20,808 bases of DNA from Azolla pinnata (GCA_037176905.1 JBBBWG010011402.1:1-20808), one strand, 5' to 3'; numbered from the stretch's first letter, positions 11,400 through 20,577 are shown. The notes: generated by a model from the letters alone, not told the origin. Translations and numbers: made by a program.

Positions 11400-13680
11400 T
11401 CAATCTTCGCTATTAGAACCACTTACAGACATATTGGAGCTTTCATCCTCTTCAAAACTGTTAATTAGAGCATTGTCCTCATCCAAATGTAATCCAACAT
11501 TAGCAGGATCGTGAGTTGAGGATCTCGTTTGGCGGCACACCTTTTCTATGCTTCTAATCTTTAACTTCTCCTTGATCATATTAATCGTTGACTTCCTTAA
11601 ATGACCTGATTTTGTTAAGATAAAAGCATAAATAAAACTTCCTGCAAATTGAGGGTTGTTATCCTTCGGACATTTTTATTTCTTCGTTTAGCTCCTTTCC
11701 CAGATGTTATATCGATCATTTCTAAATAGTATTTTCCAGAAAAAGCATTCTGAGAAGTAGTGTGATACCAATGAACTTTCAAGGATAGAAGCTTATTATC
11801 ACCTTCACTTCTTGATACCTTTAAAACCTTAGCTATCCAAAATGGATGAACCAATTCATCATCCTTTGCCAACGTTTCAATTAACATGCCAACCTCTATT
11901 TCCTGTAAATTTCCCTGCCACCTTTCCTCAGCCTCTTTTGACATTTTTGGTCCAACATAAATATCCCTTTTGTCAGGCCGAATTAATTTAGCAGCTCATC
12001 CGGAAGGGTGTCAGAGATTTCCAATAAGTTTTTACTACCAAGAGTCCATGAGAAAGGCATAGATATTGGCCAAGAACCATGCAAGCAATAATCAATGATC
12101 TTTTGCTGATCAAGAAAGAAAATATCCGACCATGATACATCTTGATTCTGAGCATACTTTTTTGCATGTTCTATATGTTTCCTTTTCACCTCTAGAGATT
12201 GTATAAAAAAATGTTGTTTATCTGAAAAATCTAAATTCATCGTTAATAGATTTCTGTCCTCATATGGCATCTGCTTAGCACCATATATTACTACAGAAGT
12301 TGGCAATTGCAATAGAAAACGACAACCGCATTGTGGTTGCCATTGGGTTGATGATGAATATTGCTTTGCATGTAACAATGTTATAGTATTTGCTTCATCC
12401 TGTTTGATAAAAAATACATGATTGAAAATGATGTTATGCAATGGAGCAAAAATTCAAATATTTTCATCATCTATACTCTGTGCTTATCTTTTAAAATCAT
12501 ACACCTCTGTTAGGTGTATCACTTCTGGTTTAGGTGTATAAGATTCACATACCAAACTACTCAAAGCTGGTAATGTAAATGCATCGGAACGTGAAAGCTG
12601 CTTAGAAAATATACTAAACATTTGATCAATGTGATCATGAGTATGACCAACCAATAAGAAGTTAATTTTCACTTTTTTAAATAATCCCCTATGCACCAAC
12701 ATACTCAAATATCCAAAGACACTTGAGTTTTTGTTCTCTCTTGGGGTATTGTCCAATTGTAAATACATCACAGGAGGCAATGGCCCAATCCATGATTGTA
12801 ATACCCTTTGTATTATTGTTATGGTAAGGTTAGGGTCATTAGGAACATTTGGGTATGTCAAAAATACATATGGTTTGACCACATTATGGTATAATAAGCA
12901 ACCAACGAGATGCATTTGCACAAAACATTCATTAGACACATCTTTTGGAATCCGAGTAAAGTGTGGCAAACATGTTTTTTTGGTCCATGCCATCAATTAT
13001 TAAACACATATAACGACCGAGAGATTTTAGAGCTTTATCCCTATGATGCATAGCTTTCAACCGTTCTCGAGCTTGACTGTCACAATGTTCCTTCAAAAGT
13101 TTTTGACAAGAATCCTTTTCTGCATCATTAGTTCTAATGGCCTTTATCATGCTTTTCAGGTTTGCACATTGCACATACACCCATGTGCACCTTTCATGGT
13201 ATCAAAACATTATCAAATTTTGCATTCCACAATCTTATGAATTGGCTATAATGCACATATCTTTCTTTTTGAGCTTCTATCTCCTGTTTATCAATTTGAT
13301 ATATACAACTCATCATGCGTATAATTGTCAGGCAAATGGAGCCTACCACACATTGCCATCACCTCAGAGTGCATTCTGAAATAAGTTTTCATCCAATTAA
13401 CTGCATGGTTACCTACCATTCCCTTTCCCATAACATCTTCACTTACGGTATCAACAAATGCATCACTAGAGTTGTATCGTTGCTAAATCCTATTTAGGCT
13501 CATGTTACCAATAGCTAAAGCAATTTTAAAAGCATTTCGACAGCATCTATCACTTACAGTGAGATAGTATTCAAAAGAGACTCTCTTTATTGATGAACCT
13601 TCTTGAACTAATTGCAGTCGATCGCCAAGAAAAATATCTTGTTCTTCTCCATTTAGAGGAAAATATTGTAGTCGATCGTG
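11400..13680 (-). pseudogene. DUF7869-like protein, putative transposase, frameshifted
   Basis: About 2.3 kb of near-continuous, intron-free coding sequence on the minus strand. N-terminal block: FEYYLTVSDRCCRNAFKIAL (13483-13680). Next: MGKGMVGNHAVNWMKTYF and GRLHLP (about 13330-13430), then a CxxC pair. Core: LIIDGMDQ (first Asp at 12992-12994), then YLQLDNTPRENKN (Asp at 12751-12753), then LLVGHTHDHIDQMFS (12604-12660). C-terminal block: PFWIAKVLKV and VHWYHTTSQNAF (11750-11860), LTKSGHLRKSTI (about 11585-11620), and an acidic tail ending with TGA at 11400-11402. These blocks match the DUF7869 family as I know it. The three aspartates, spaced about 80 and 42 residues, look like an RNase H-fold DDD site (inference). 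Damage: shifts near 13294, 13165, 12977 (A7 homopolymer), 11985 and 11640; stops near 13200, at 12484 and near 12454. Its 5' end abuts the repeat-rich spacer shared with the divergent ParB-methyltransferase gene. Confidence 0.75.
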
Positions 13681-13800
13681 CCATGCATAGCAAGCCGCCA
13701 CCCATGTCGCATGGCAACCATGCATGGGCATACAATGCATGGTATGCCCATGCATTGTTGCCATGCATGGTTCCCATGCATGGTATGCCCATGCATGGCA
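13681..13800. promoter_or_regulatory. Cluster of CATGCATG (RY-type) palindromes
   Basis: Exact CATGCATG occurs at 13719-13726, 13762-13769, 13775-13782 and 13790-13797, with a fifth at 13872-13879 and near matches at 13682 and 13735-13755. Several are extended to the 10 bp palindrome CCATGCATGG. RY elements of this sequence are known binding sites of plant B3-domain factors (ABI3/FUS3/LEC2 type). The cluster lies between two divergent genes, which fits a shared promoter, but it could equally be a simple repeat expansion. Confidence 0.6.
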
Positions 13801-13996
13801 GGTTGATGCGTCGCATCGTCCTACCCTGCGACACCTTGAAACGCATGGCAGGTCGATGCGTGGCGCCATGCCATGCATGGGCATGCCATGCTATGTGACT
13901 TGACCCATTTAGGAAGACAGGTCGATTTAGTGCATCGACTCACCATGCGGGTAGACCCTTCTAGGATGGCAAGTCGATGTGGCGCATCGATTTACC
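13798..13996. repeat. Four tandem units (50-66 bp) with conserved dyad symmetry
   Basis: Units begin near 13798, 13848, 13914 and 13967 with GGCAGGTCGATG or a variant and end with ACCATGC-like words. Each but the second contains an inverted repeat at the same place: GATGCG-T-CGCATC (13805-13817, perfect), GTCGAT...ATCGAC (13921-13939) and TCGATG-TGGCG-CATCGA (13974-13990). The spacer between arms differs while the arms are kept, as expected for binding sites of a dimeric protein. The second unit (13851 on) keeps only the left arm. Confidence 0.7.
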
Positions 13997-15039
13997 ATGC
14001 ATCATGATTCGTTGCCTCGATTGTATGCTAGTTTTATCACTATTTGTTGCCTAAACCCTACATGACATGTTGGAATGTATGTTCCATCAAATATTAATTC
14101 CAATTTTATATAATTTTTTTCTTTCCAATCATGAGAGGACATTAGGAGATAACGCTGAAGTTCCGGTGAAAAGAGTTAAACTCACGTTTAAAGGCAGTCT
14201 GATTGGTCAACAATCAAAACAAATGCACATGGTCACTGGTGATTCATCGAAGAGAGTGTTGTTTGAGGAATCGAGCCAGGCACTCAGGCCATCTCAAAGA
14301 CATGTAGAACAGATTTCGCATGGTCCAAAAGACATGACGCAATTTGAATGGTCATTGCATTATCAGGAGCAAGCATCAAGATTGATCTTGATTTTAGGAA
14401 AGGTAACGGGAGATGGTGTCATCAAATCCGACCATGTTTTTTCTTATGGGTGTTACCCCTTCCAAGGAAAGACTAAGACTTGTCGTGGGTTAAGATGAAT
14501 AGGTATTCGATTAGGATCCACCGTTATACTGCCTGCTTACGGTCGTAATTCCGTAAGACTCGGCCAACAATGGGAGGGTTTTGCGCGTCGACTATGAAGA
14601 TGACAACTCTCCAAATTTGATTGTGAAATTGGAAACTTCGAAGGGCGAACAAAATATAACTCTCACAGAGGGCAAGCTTGTCTTAACATGTTGTGAGCCG
14701 CCAGAGTTGGAAGAATGTTATCAAAATCAGATAACATTAATAGAACACTTCACCCGTTTATTTCGGGGCAAGCTACTTTTGAGGAGGATTATGATACTGA
14801 AGATGATATAGTTTTAGGTTCTGAATCACCATTGATGGAATCGCCTCCTCCAAGAATCCCAAAGAAATCGAGGACTCAAAAGGTGCAGAACAAGCCAAAG
14901 AAGAAACAACAGAAGGAAGAATCTTCTTCAAATAGGGAAGAATTAGAACCTAACAACATTCCAGCAACAGATGTCATTACTCCTGGTGGTGAACTGTCAT
15001 CGGGAATTATTGCTTCTAAACAGAATACAATTTGTCGGC

Positions 15040-15500
15040 AAATAATGAAGTCGAAGCTAGTAAAGAAAGGACATATCTTTACTTTGCCAATTACAATTAT
15101 TAACAAGCCTCTAGTTGATCCAACCATAGGGCGGAGGACATTAGAGATAAGGGAGCCTCATAACCTTCACGTACGAAACCTGAAGAAGAAAATGAAGATC
15201 AACCCACATGCAACTATGGTTCCATTTTTAGTGATGGTTGATCTAACGCAATGTGGAGATGTGGATGATCTTGACATCGCCAATCCAGAAAAGTACAACT
15301 ACTTTGTTATTGGTGGATCACATTTGACTGAAGCAAGGCAACAATTAATAAAGGAGCATCCTACAACATATTTCTTCATGTAGAATGCAAAATTTACGTT
15401 GGTCTATCTGTAGACGAGGCTAAACTATTAGCGTGGGACCATAATAATGATAATGATTATCGACAAAAGATGTCATCGATTGAAAGGATCATATTTTTTC
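15040..15500 (+). other. ParB/sulfiredoxin-like module within the fusion gene
   Basis: The segment reads LKKKMKINPHATMVPFLVMVD, then YFVIGGSHLTEARQQLIKE (GGSHLTEAR at about 15312-15338), then KIYVGLSVDEAKLLAWDHNN and SSIERI. In ParB N-terminal domains a target list of residues is followed by 'V..G.HR..A' and then a helix with 'EA...A..EN...R...S..E', and this order is kept. In bacterial phages and islands ParB-like domains are often fused to DNA methyltransferases (known), which supports the reading here because a methyltransferase follows. The arginine of the usual GxHR box is replaced by leucine. A frameshift at about 15380 splits the module. Confidence 0.6.
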
Positions 15501-16361
15501 ATTATGAATATGTCGATACATTGAAGCAGTATGGACCAAAGCTTTACCCTGGCCTTCATCAACAATGCTTAAATGAAGTTGACATTGTAGTAGCCTCTTA
15601 CTCTTATAAGCTCTTAAAGGGAAGCGACTTTCCTTTACTTAGTAAGGCGGGTTACTTAGATTACATAGCCAAGAATTTCTTCTTGGTATTGAAATTCTTT
15701 TGGAAAGGAAGATATAGATGACTGATGGCCTTCGAAAGTATGAACCGTGGTTCCACCTTGCGTTCAGAGATGACATTGTATGGGAGCTACAAGACGTCAT
15801 CTTCACGATGTGGGAATCCAAAGAAGTAAAAGGTTAAAAACTGAAGAAAGGGAAGGTCGACCCACAAGTCGAAGAAAAAGCTACAAAGAATAAGAAATAA
15901 GACTTTACTATAGAAGAAGCAGCTGAAGATATGAAACTCACACCCTTGAGATCCTTGTAAGGAATCAAAGATGAGACACTCCTTGGGTCATTTTTGTCCC
16001 GGGTGATATCAAAAGAACTTAGTCTTGATGATATGGTTCTTGATTTTGTCTAAGTAAGTATATATATTACATTACTTTTGATGTTTCATTCATTTGTTTA
16101 TTGTGCTTCTCATAATTTTGTTATTTTGCTATTTACAGTCACAAGGTTTATATGAAAATTCAAGAGGTTATGATGAAAAAACTAGATTGTTCTAGTTGGG
16201 AACAAGTCGAAGAGGAATATCCAATTACTTCTTCATACAAATCGTTACAGGAATATTTTCTCCTTTTTTGACATTGGGTAAGTATTGCAACATTTTGATA
16301 AAAACTATTGAATCTTATTATTGAATATTAATAATCACAATGATATGTTTTTCTTGAGCAG

Positions 16362-17420
16362 AAACCAAGTCGGGGGAAAGGAAGTGCAGGGAAAATCGGT
16401 GACTGTCCAGAACTATTCAATTTTCACATTGAAAGAGCACGACAAGAGAAGTCATGATTGTTGGCAAGGCAACTCGATGTGGATACAACAGGGGTTTTAA
16501 ATTTTTTTTCTCATCCCTCCGACAAGCTGCATCCCCTGTCATATGGAGTGTTTTGTGGTGACGTAGCTGAGATGCCGAAACTACTGCCAAGGAAAGACTA
16601 TTCGTTGCTAATTGCAGATATTCCATATGGCTTCTGACTGGCTGGTTCGATCAACAACGAAGAGCCTTACAAATATGCCCAGTTGGATAAGATGGTCAAA
16701 GATTTTGCATAGTTAACAATAGCTCCACTTTGGAGAGTTTTAATCTTCCATAGTCATGACCAGACATATTCAGTTACAAAGGCTTTACGAAATACATGTC
16801 ACGTAGTGGAGGGCCTAACATGGTAATTTTTTTAATTCATTGATTAAACATTTTATTTCTTAAATATAGTGAATTGTTCTAATGTCTTTAGCACTTGCAT
16901 TCTTACTAATCTTTTGACTCTCTTGCAGGGTGAAAACTAATGTGAATCGTGGTCTGTCTTTCCGGTTTGTCAGTAACACTGAGTCTATCAGTGTGGGTTT
17001 CTATGACTAGATCAGAAAGAAAAGAGTTCGAGAACATTGCAACGAAAATGGGTTGTGAAGTACATTTTCTTTCCCAGCGGTTACTAGAAAGTTGAGGCAT
17101 GTTGCAGACGACAAATCTCTGGTCAACCCATATAAAAAACCGCAAAGACTAATTAATCGATTTTTGGACTTGTTGACCTCTTCTCTGGCACAGGTATTGT
17201 TATCTTGATATTGTTTGTTTTTAGGCTTTTACTTATTGTATTGTGACTTGATTACAATTATTTGACTAATGATTTGTTAATATCATGTAGGAACAACACT
17301 TGCTTGCGCCCTCAACAAGTTTAGAAATTGTATTATTTTAGAATTAGATGAACCTCAAGTCAGTTTCATCAAGATGAGAATCAATGGAATATGGGAGTGT
17401 CCCGATGCTGATGAAGAAGT
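16362..17420 (+). other. Beta-class N6-adenine/N4-cytosine methyltransferase module
   Basis: Motif IV is LLIADIPYGF (16608-16634), the catalytic DPPY-type loop with Ile in the second position. It is preceded by FCGDVAEMPKLLP, as in 'GD....L..L' of bacterial enzymes. Then follow APLWRVLIFHSHDQ, GLSFRFVSNTESISVGFYD, a variable region (target recognition), NPYKKPQRLINRFLDL (17125 on; the 'HP.QKP..L' motif) and GTTLACALNKFRNCIILELD (17290 on; motif I and the acidic end of strand 2). The order IV, target region, KP motif, motif I defines the beta class. The FxG half of motif I is not readable at the 17193/17291 junction, where the phase is also off by one. Stops at 16455, 16635, 16710, 17008 and 17056 imply no activity from this copy. 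Confidence 0.72.
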
Positions 17421-17651
17421 TGGTGCAAAGCAAATTGGCAATACTGAACGGTGTCAGGCTGCCTCAGGAGAACCAATGCCACCCTTGGCTAATGAAGTGG
17501 GTGAATTTGGTGATCTTGAAGATGCACCGCACCTTCTTGTGAACCATTGAGACATGATGACAACGATGAACTTCCACAACAAACATCTGAGCAACCGGTC
17601 GTAGCCGATACGAAGAATATAGTGGAAGATGATGATTTGTTCTTGATGTAG

Positions 17652-17778
17652 ATCAAAACTCTAAACTAATGTATTAGATCCAAATTTAACATATTAATAC
17701 ATGTATGATACATCCAAATTTAACAGTATGTTAAATACATTTTAAAAAAATTTAAAATACTTATAAAATACATAAAAT
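17652..17778. other. AT-rich 3' region of the fusion gene
   Basis: Contains repeated ATACATxxAAATxTAACA words (two near copies at about 17690 and 17725) and AAAATAC repeats, typical of a plant 3' untranslated or intergenic region. Confidence 0.35.
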
Positions 17779-17779
17779 A

Positions 17780-18553
17780 CTTATTGATGATGAAACTGAA
17801 TCTAAATCTACAAATTCGCGAATATATCAATCTCAAATCTAGTAATATCTTAATGGTATGTTTTACTTTTTATAATAGGAGATATGTGAAATCAGGAAAG
17901 AATGTCACAAGGCCAGTTGCACTTCAAAAAAGCACTTGGGCTTGTTTCCGGAAAGAGGCACGGTTAAATGTACAAGCTTTATAACAAAAGGTATCATTTC
18001 TTTTATATAAATTAATCGAAAGTTTCAAATTTTACTGAGAAATAATTAACACGTCTTTTTTTAACTAGGCGGTAACGACTAGTCGGATACGTCAGGGACG
18101 CGTGTCTAGACTTGGAAGTGGAGGCATCAAAGGATTTAGCGCCCAATTTGTATATTGTATAATGATTATAAAATTCTAACAGTCTAGAAATATAACTTTT
18201 TGGTTTAAGTCTCTAAATTTGTTATATTTATTATACAAACGAAAGACTATGGATGTGCTCCTACTGCTGAGGAACAGAAAATAGCCACGTACAATGGCTA
18301 TAAGTTTCTAACCTCCCAATTTCCTCCACCTAATTTAGAGGTATTTCTATTGTATATTAAAATTTTAAATGAATTATATTTTATACTTATGTTTTCTGTT
18401 TTTCTAACTATATAATAGGAAATTCATGGCTATGATTGTATGGAGGAGGTCAAGAGAGAAGAACGTTTTGGGGTAGGAATCCCTGATACAAGTATTGCGA
18501 TTGCTTCAGACAGGGATTATACCTCTCTCAATGAGGATGAGAGAGATGCATGA
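17780..18553 (+). CDS. Small multi-exon gene of unknown function
   Basis: Five short plus-strand segments are bounded by plausible splice sites: one ending near 17855 (ATG|GTATGT), then 17879-17990, 18069-18149, 18246-18340 and 18419-18553. The second can be read with many cysteines (EICEIRKECHKASC...) or as RYVKSGKNVTRPVALQKS. The third reads TTSRIRQGRVSRLGSGGIKG. The fourth (YGCAPTAEEQKIATYNGYKF) joins the fifth (EIHGYDCMEEVKREERFGVG) in phase, and the fifth ends with TGA at 18551-18553. I do not recognise the protein. It follows the ParB-methyltransferase gene on the same strand by about 130 bp and precedes the CACTA terminus, so it may belong to the same element. Phases of the middle exons do not all agree, so the model is partial and the gene may be decayed. 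Confidence 0.4.
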
Positions 18554-18920
18554 GAGAGATGCATTTCGTACTCATGTTTATGTTTCGTAAACATTTAAAC
18601 CAATATTTATGATACATTAAGCCCTTTAAACAATTTTGTATGAGATTTAACAATCGATTATAGTAAAAAATCATCAATTTGTTTTACTCACCTGACATTT
18701 TGTGTTGATTTGTTGAGAGAGATCACACAAAGTTGAGGAAGAACTGGAGCCCAAATTCGAGGGAGAGCGCGAGTCGATCAAGAGTTCTTCACTTTCTCAG
18801 AATAATATAGGTATTATAGATCTCAATGTATATATACAATTAGATATAGGGCTAGTAATTAAGATAACAAACTAGCAAAAAAATCGATTATATTCGATGT
18901 GTAAGTTTGTTAAGAGGAAG
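18554..18920. other. AT-rich spacer
   Basis: No coding region is seen. On the minus strand ATGTCAG is followed by GTGAGTAA near 18680-18700, which could be a tiny first exon and donor site, but no downstream exon could be matched to it. Confidence 0.25.
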
Positions 18921-19031
18921 AGCACGAGAGAGCACGAGAGAGCACAGTAGATAGCTACAAGAGTACTAGAGAGCACGAGAGATAGCAATAGCACGAGCGA
19001 GCACAAGAGATAGCAAGAGCATGAGAGAGAA
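18921..19031. repeat. Short tandem repeat based on AGCACGAGAG
   Basis: Begins with two exact decamers AGCACGAGAG and continues as diverged copies (GAGCACGAGAGATAGCAA, GCACGAGCGAGCACAAGAGATAGCAAG). It lies just inside the subterminal repeats of the CACTA end. Confidence 0.75.
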
Positions 19032-19109
19032 AAAATGAGGGTGTGATTAGTGTAAGGTGAGTGAGGCCGATTATAAACGGGTCCGGTAGGGTTGGTTCAT
19101 GAAAAAAAC

Positions 19110-19384
19110 TGCTTTCTTTAGCCGTTACAGAACGTCTCTAAGCGACGCATAACGGCATCGCTGACAGCGTCGCTAACTGCGTCGCTCCACGATGCATAAA
19201 ATTTGCTAAGGCGTCACTTAACGACGTGTAAGTTGGCGTCGCTGAATGCATCGCTTAATGACGGATCTGTTTGCGTCGCTAATAGCATCGTTAAATTACG
19301 CCGCTAATTGCGTCACGTGAAGTTCATTTGCGACACCGAAAGCGACGAGATTTGGCGTCACTAATGGCCAGATCTGTAGTAGTG
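19110..19384. mobile_element. CACTA-type transposon terminus with GCGTCGCT subterminal repeats
   Basis: The end reads ...GATCTGTAGTAGTG, the reverse complement of CACTACTACAGATC, a CACTA terminal inverted repeat; the element therefore lies to the left. Within 270 bp inside it the octamer GCGTCGCT or close variants (GCATCGCT, GCGTCACT, AGCGACGC) occurs about twelve times on both strands, as expected of CACTA subterminal repeats, which bind the element's own TNPA-type protein. ACC follows at 19385-19387 as the candidate 3 bp target duplication. The partner terminus was not found in the window. Confidence 0.75.
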
Positions 19385-20029
19385 ACCTCACCTAAAACGA
19401 GTCACCTACCAGAATCAGAACAAATTTCTTCCATCCACACATCAATGCTACCAACCATCTGAAAATGGCGTACCAATGAGTCATTCTTGATTCGGATGGA
19501 CTTGAAGTGTTGCAAGAAGATGCGTAGTGCATGGCCGGTCGAGTGCGAGAATAGGCAAGTGACATTATCGAGGAGGCCTTGGACTTTGATGAGATCAGAA
19601 TGTTAGGAGCTTAAGGATGTCATTACCCATCGTCATTACTCAAGGGATGGGCTGCAGTGTCAATTTAGCGCGGGAGCTTCCTTTGCAGTTGGACAACTTT
19701 TGTATCGTGAACAAGCAGGTTATGACACCTTGTTCATTATGGTCGACGTGCGCCACTTCCTTCCAAGCCACATCACCGAGTTTTTGCAGAACATCGCGAT
19801 AGAACAGGTGCATACGGAGCTAGATAGATTGGATCAGTCTGAGCATCTTGCATCAATAACACAAGATAAATGGGAATATGGTATTCTAAACCCTAACCCT
19901 AAATCCTAGTTTAGAACTAATACTAAAAAATTATGTTCGAGTTTCTGAAATAGTATGGTTAATTAATGATGTAATGCATGTATTATAATGCAATTTGGTG
20001 GGATGCCATAGATTATTGCACAGAAGCCA
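19385..20029. other. Unassigned sequence between CACTA end and TNP2 exons
   Basis: Contains an open frame (19700-19909) with LFIMVDVRHFLPSHITEFL that I could not assign to any family, and a two-unit telomere-like motif (AAACCCTAACCCTAAA, about 19890-19905), common inside plant genomes. It may be the upstream, poorly conserved part of the TNP2-like gene. Confidence 0.3.
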
Positions 20030-20073
20030 TTGATCGGAATTAGTGTATGTCAGATTGTGGATAGGAGCATGAA

Positions 20074-20531
20074 TATTGTGGAATTATCCAAAACATCATT
20101 AAACTCGACTTTCGAAGATTTGATGTGTTTGTCTTCGATGTCAGATGGTTTAAAGATGTTTTGCGTAAGGTCCCCCAATGTTCTATCAATGTAAACGACA
20201 ATTTCTTTCCGATGATTGACTCCATGTGATTTTTGTTTTGCTAAGGAGGGGACCTTCATCCTACCATCTCATTGTGAACAGGTAGTTGTTAGTTCTTAAA
20301 CAATATAAGTATATTATGTTTCTTAAATAGTTTTTAACTGTATATTGTTACGTACTGCAGGCCATTTTCCAACGTGTATTGCATAATGAGAAGTGGTGGT
20401 ACATGATATCGATGGCACCACGTACAAAACCACTCTTTCACTCCTTGTTGCCACAGCTGGGGCTTGTAGATCATTTAGCCAATGTCGTTTTGGCAACGAC
20501 ACAAATATGTCGGGTCAAAGGGATGGCATAG
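20074..20531 (+). pseudogene. CACTA transposase (TNP2) C-terminal domain, DUF4216-like, two exons
   Basis: Exon A (20074-20281) reads YCGIIQNIIKLDF, FVFDVRWFKDVLRK and, after a one-base shift and stops near 20230-20240, GTFILPSHCEQ. Exon B (20361-20531) continues in phase with AIFQRVLHNEKWWYMISMAPR and ends at TAG 20529-20531. DUF4216 in plant TNP2 proteins has the same order: YGI.E.I.ELDY, FKC.WFD, PF.L....QVFY, then W..V. The intron 20282-20360 starts GTAGTT and ends CTGCAG. Because the CACTA end at 19384 points left, these exons belong to another element copy or to an upstream one nested here. The catalytic half of the transposase is not in view. Confidence 0.65.
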
Positions 20532-20577
20532 TAGATAGTACAATAGTAGGGACGGAACATGACGTTGTTGCGCGATG

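Larger units (their letters stand above)
14090..17651 (+). pseudogene. ParB-like / beta-class DNA amino-methyltransferase fusion gene, five exons, degenerate
   Basis: A long plus-strand gene, probably for a nuclear DNA-modifying protein. Exon 1 (about 14090-16053) holds an N-terminal region ending in FSYGCYPFQGKTKTCRGLR, a possible small beta-barrel (GSTVILPAYGRN then LRVDYEDDNSPNLIVKLE), an acidic then lysine-rich linker (PRIPKKSRTQKVQNKPKKK, a likely nuclear signal) and the ParB-like module. Further exons: 16139-16277, 16362-16822, 16929-17193 and 17291-17651, with introns of GT...AG form and good consensus (GTAAGT at 16054 and 16278; TTGCAG at 16923-16928). The last three exons carry the methyltransferase motifs. 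The tail is acidic, ending DDDLFLM and TAG at 17649-17651. Shifts near 14496, 14580, 14760, 15380 and 15720 and at least eight in-frame stops show it is no longer intact. The true start is uncertain. It is divergent from the DUF7869-like gene. Confidence 0.75.

Noticed and set aside
13483..13898. Open frames on both strands through the CATGCATGG region (MHGMPMHG-type peptides)
   Set aside because: They arise from the palindromic repeat; only the part below 13680 on the minus strand matches the DUF7869-like gene.
14876..15127. Minus-strand open frame opposite the fusion gene
   Set aside because: It is the antisense shadow of the lysine-rich linker and ParB-like segment.
19888..19907. Telomere-like CCCTAAA repeats as a telomere or chromosome end
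   Set aside because: Only about two units, inside transposon-rich DNA; such short motifs are common internally.
19700..19909. LFIMVDVRHFLPSH as a gypsy integrase fragment (compare VVVDRFSKMAHFIP)
   Set aside because: The resemblance is short and the flanking sequence shows none of the other integrase blocks.
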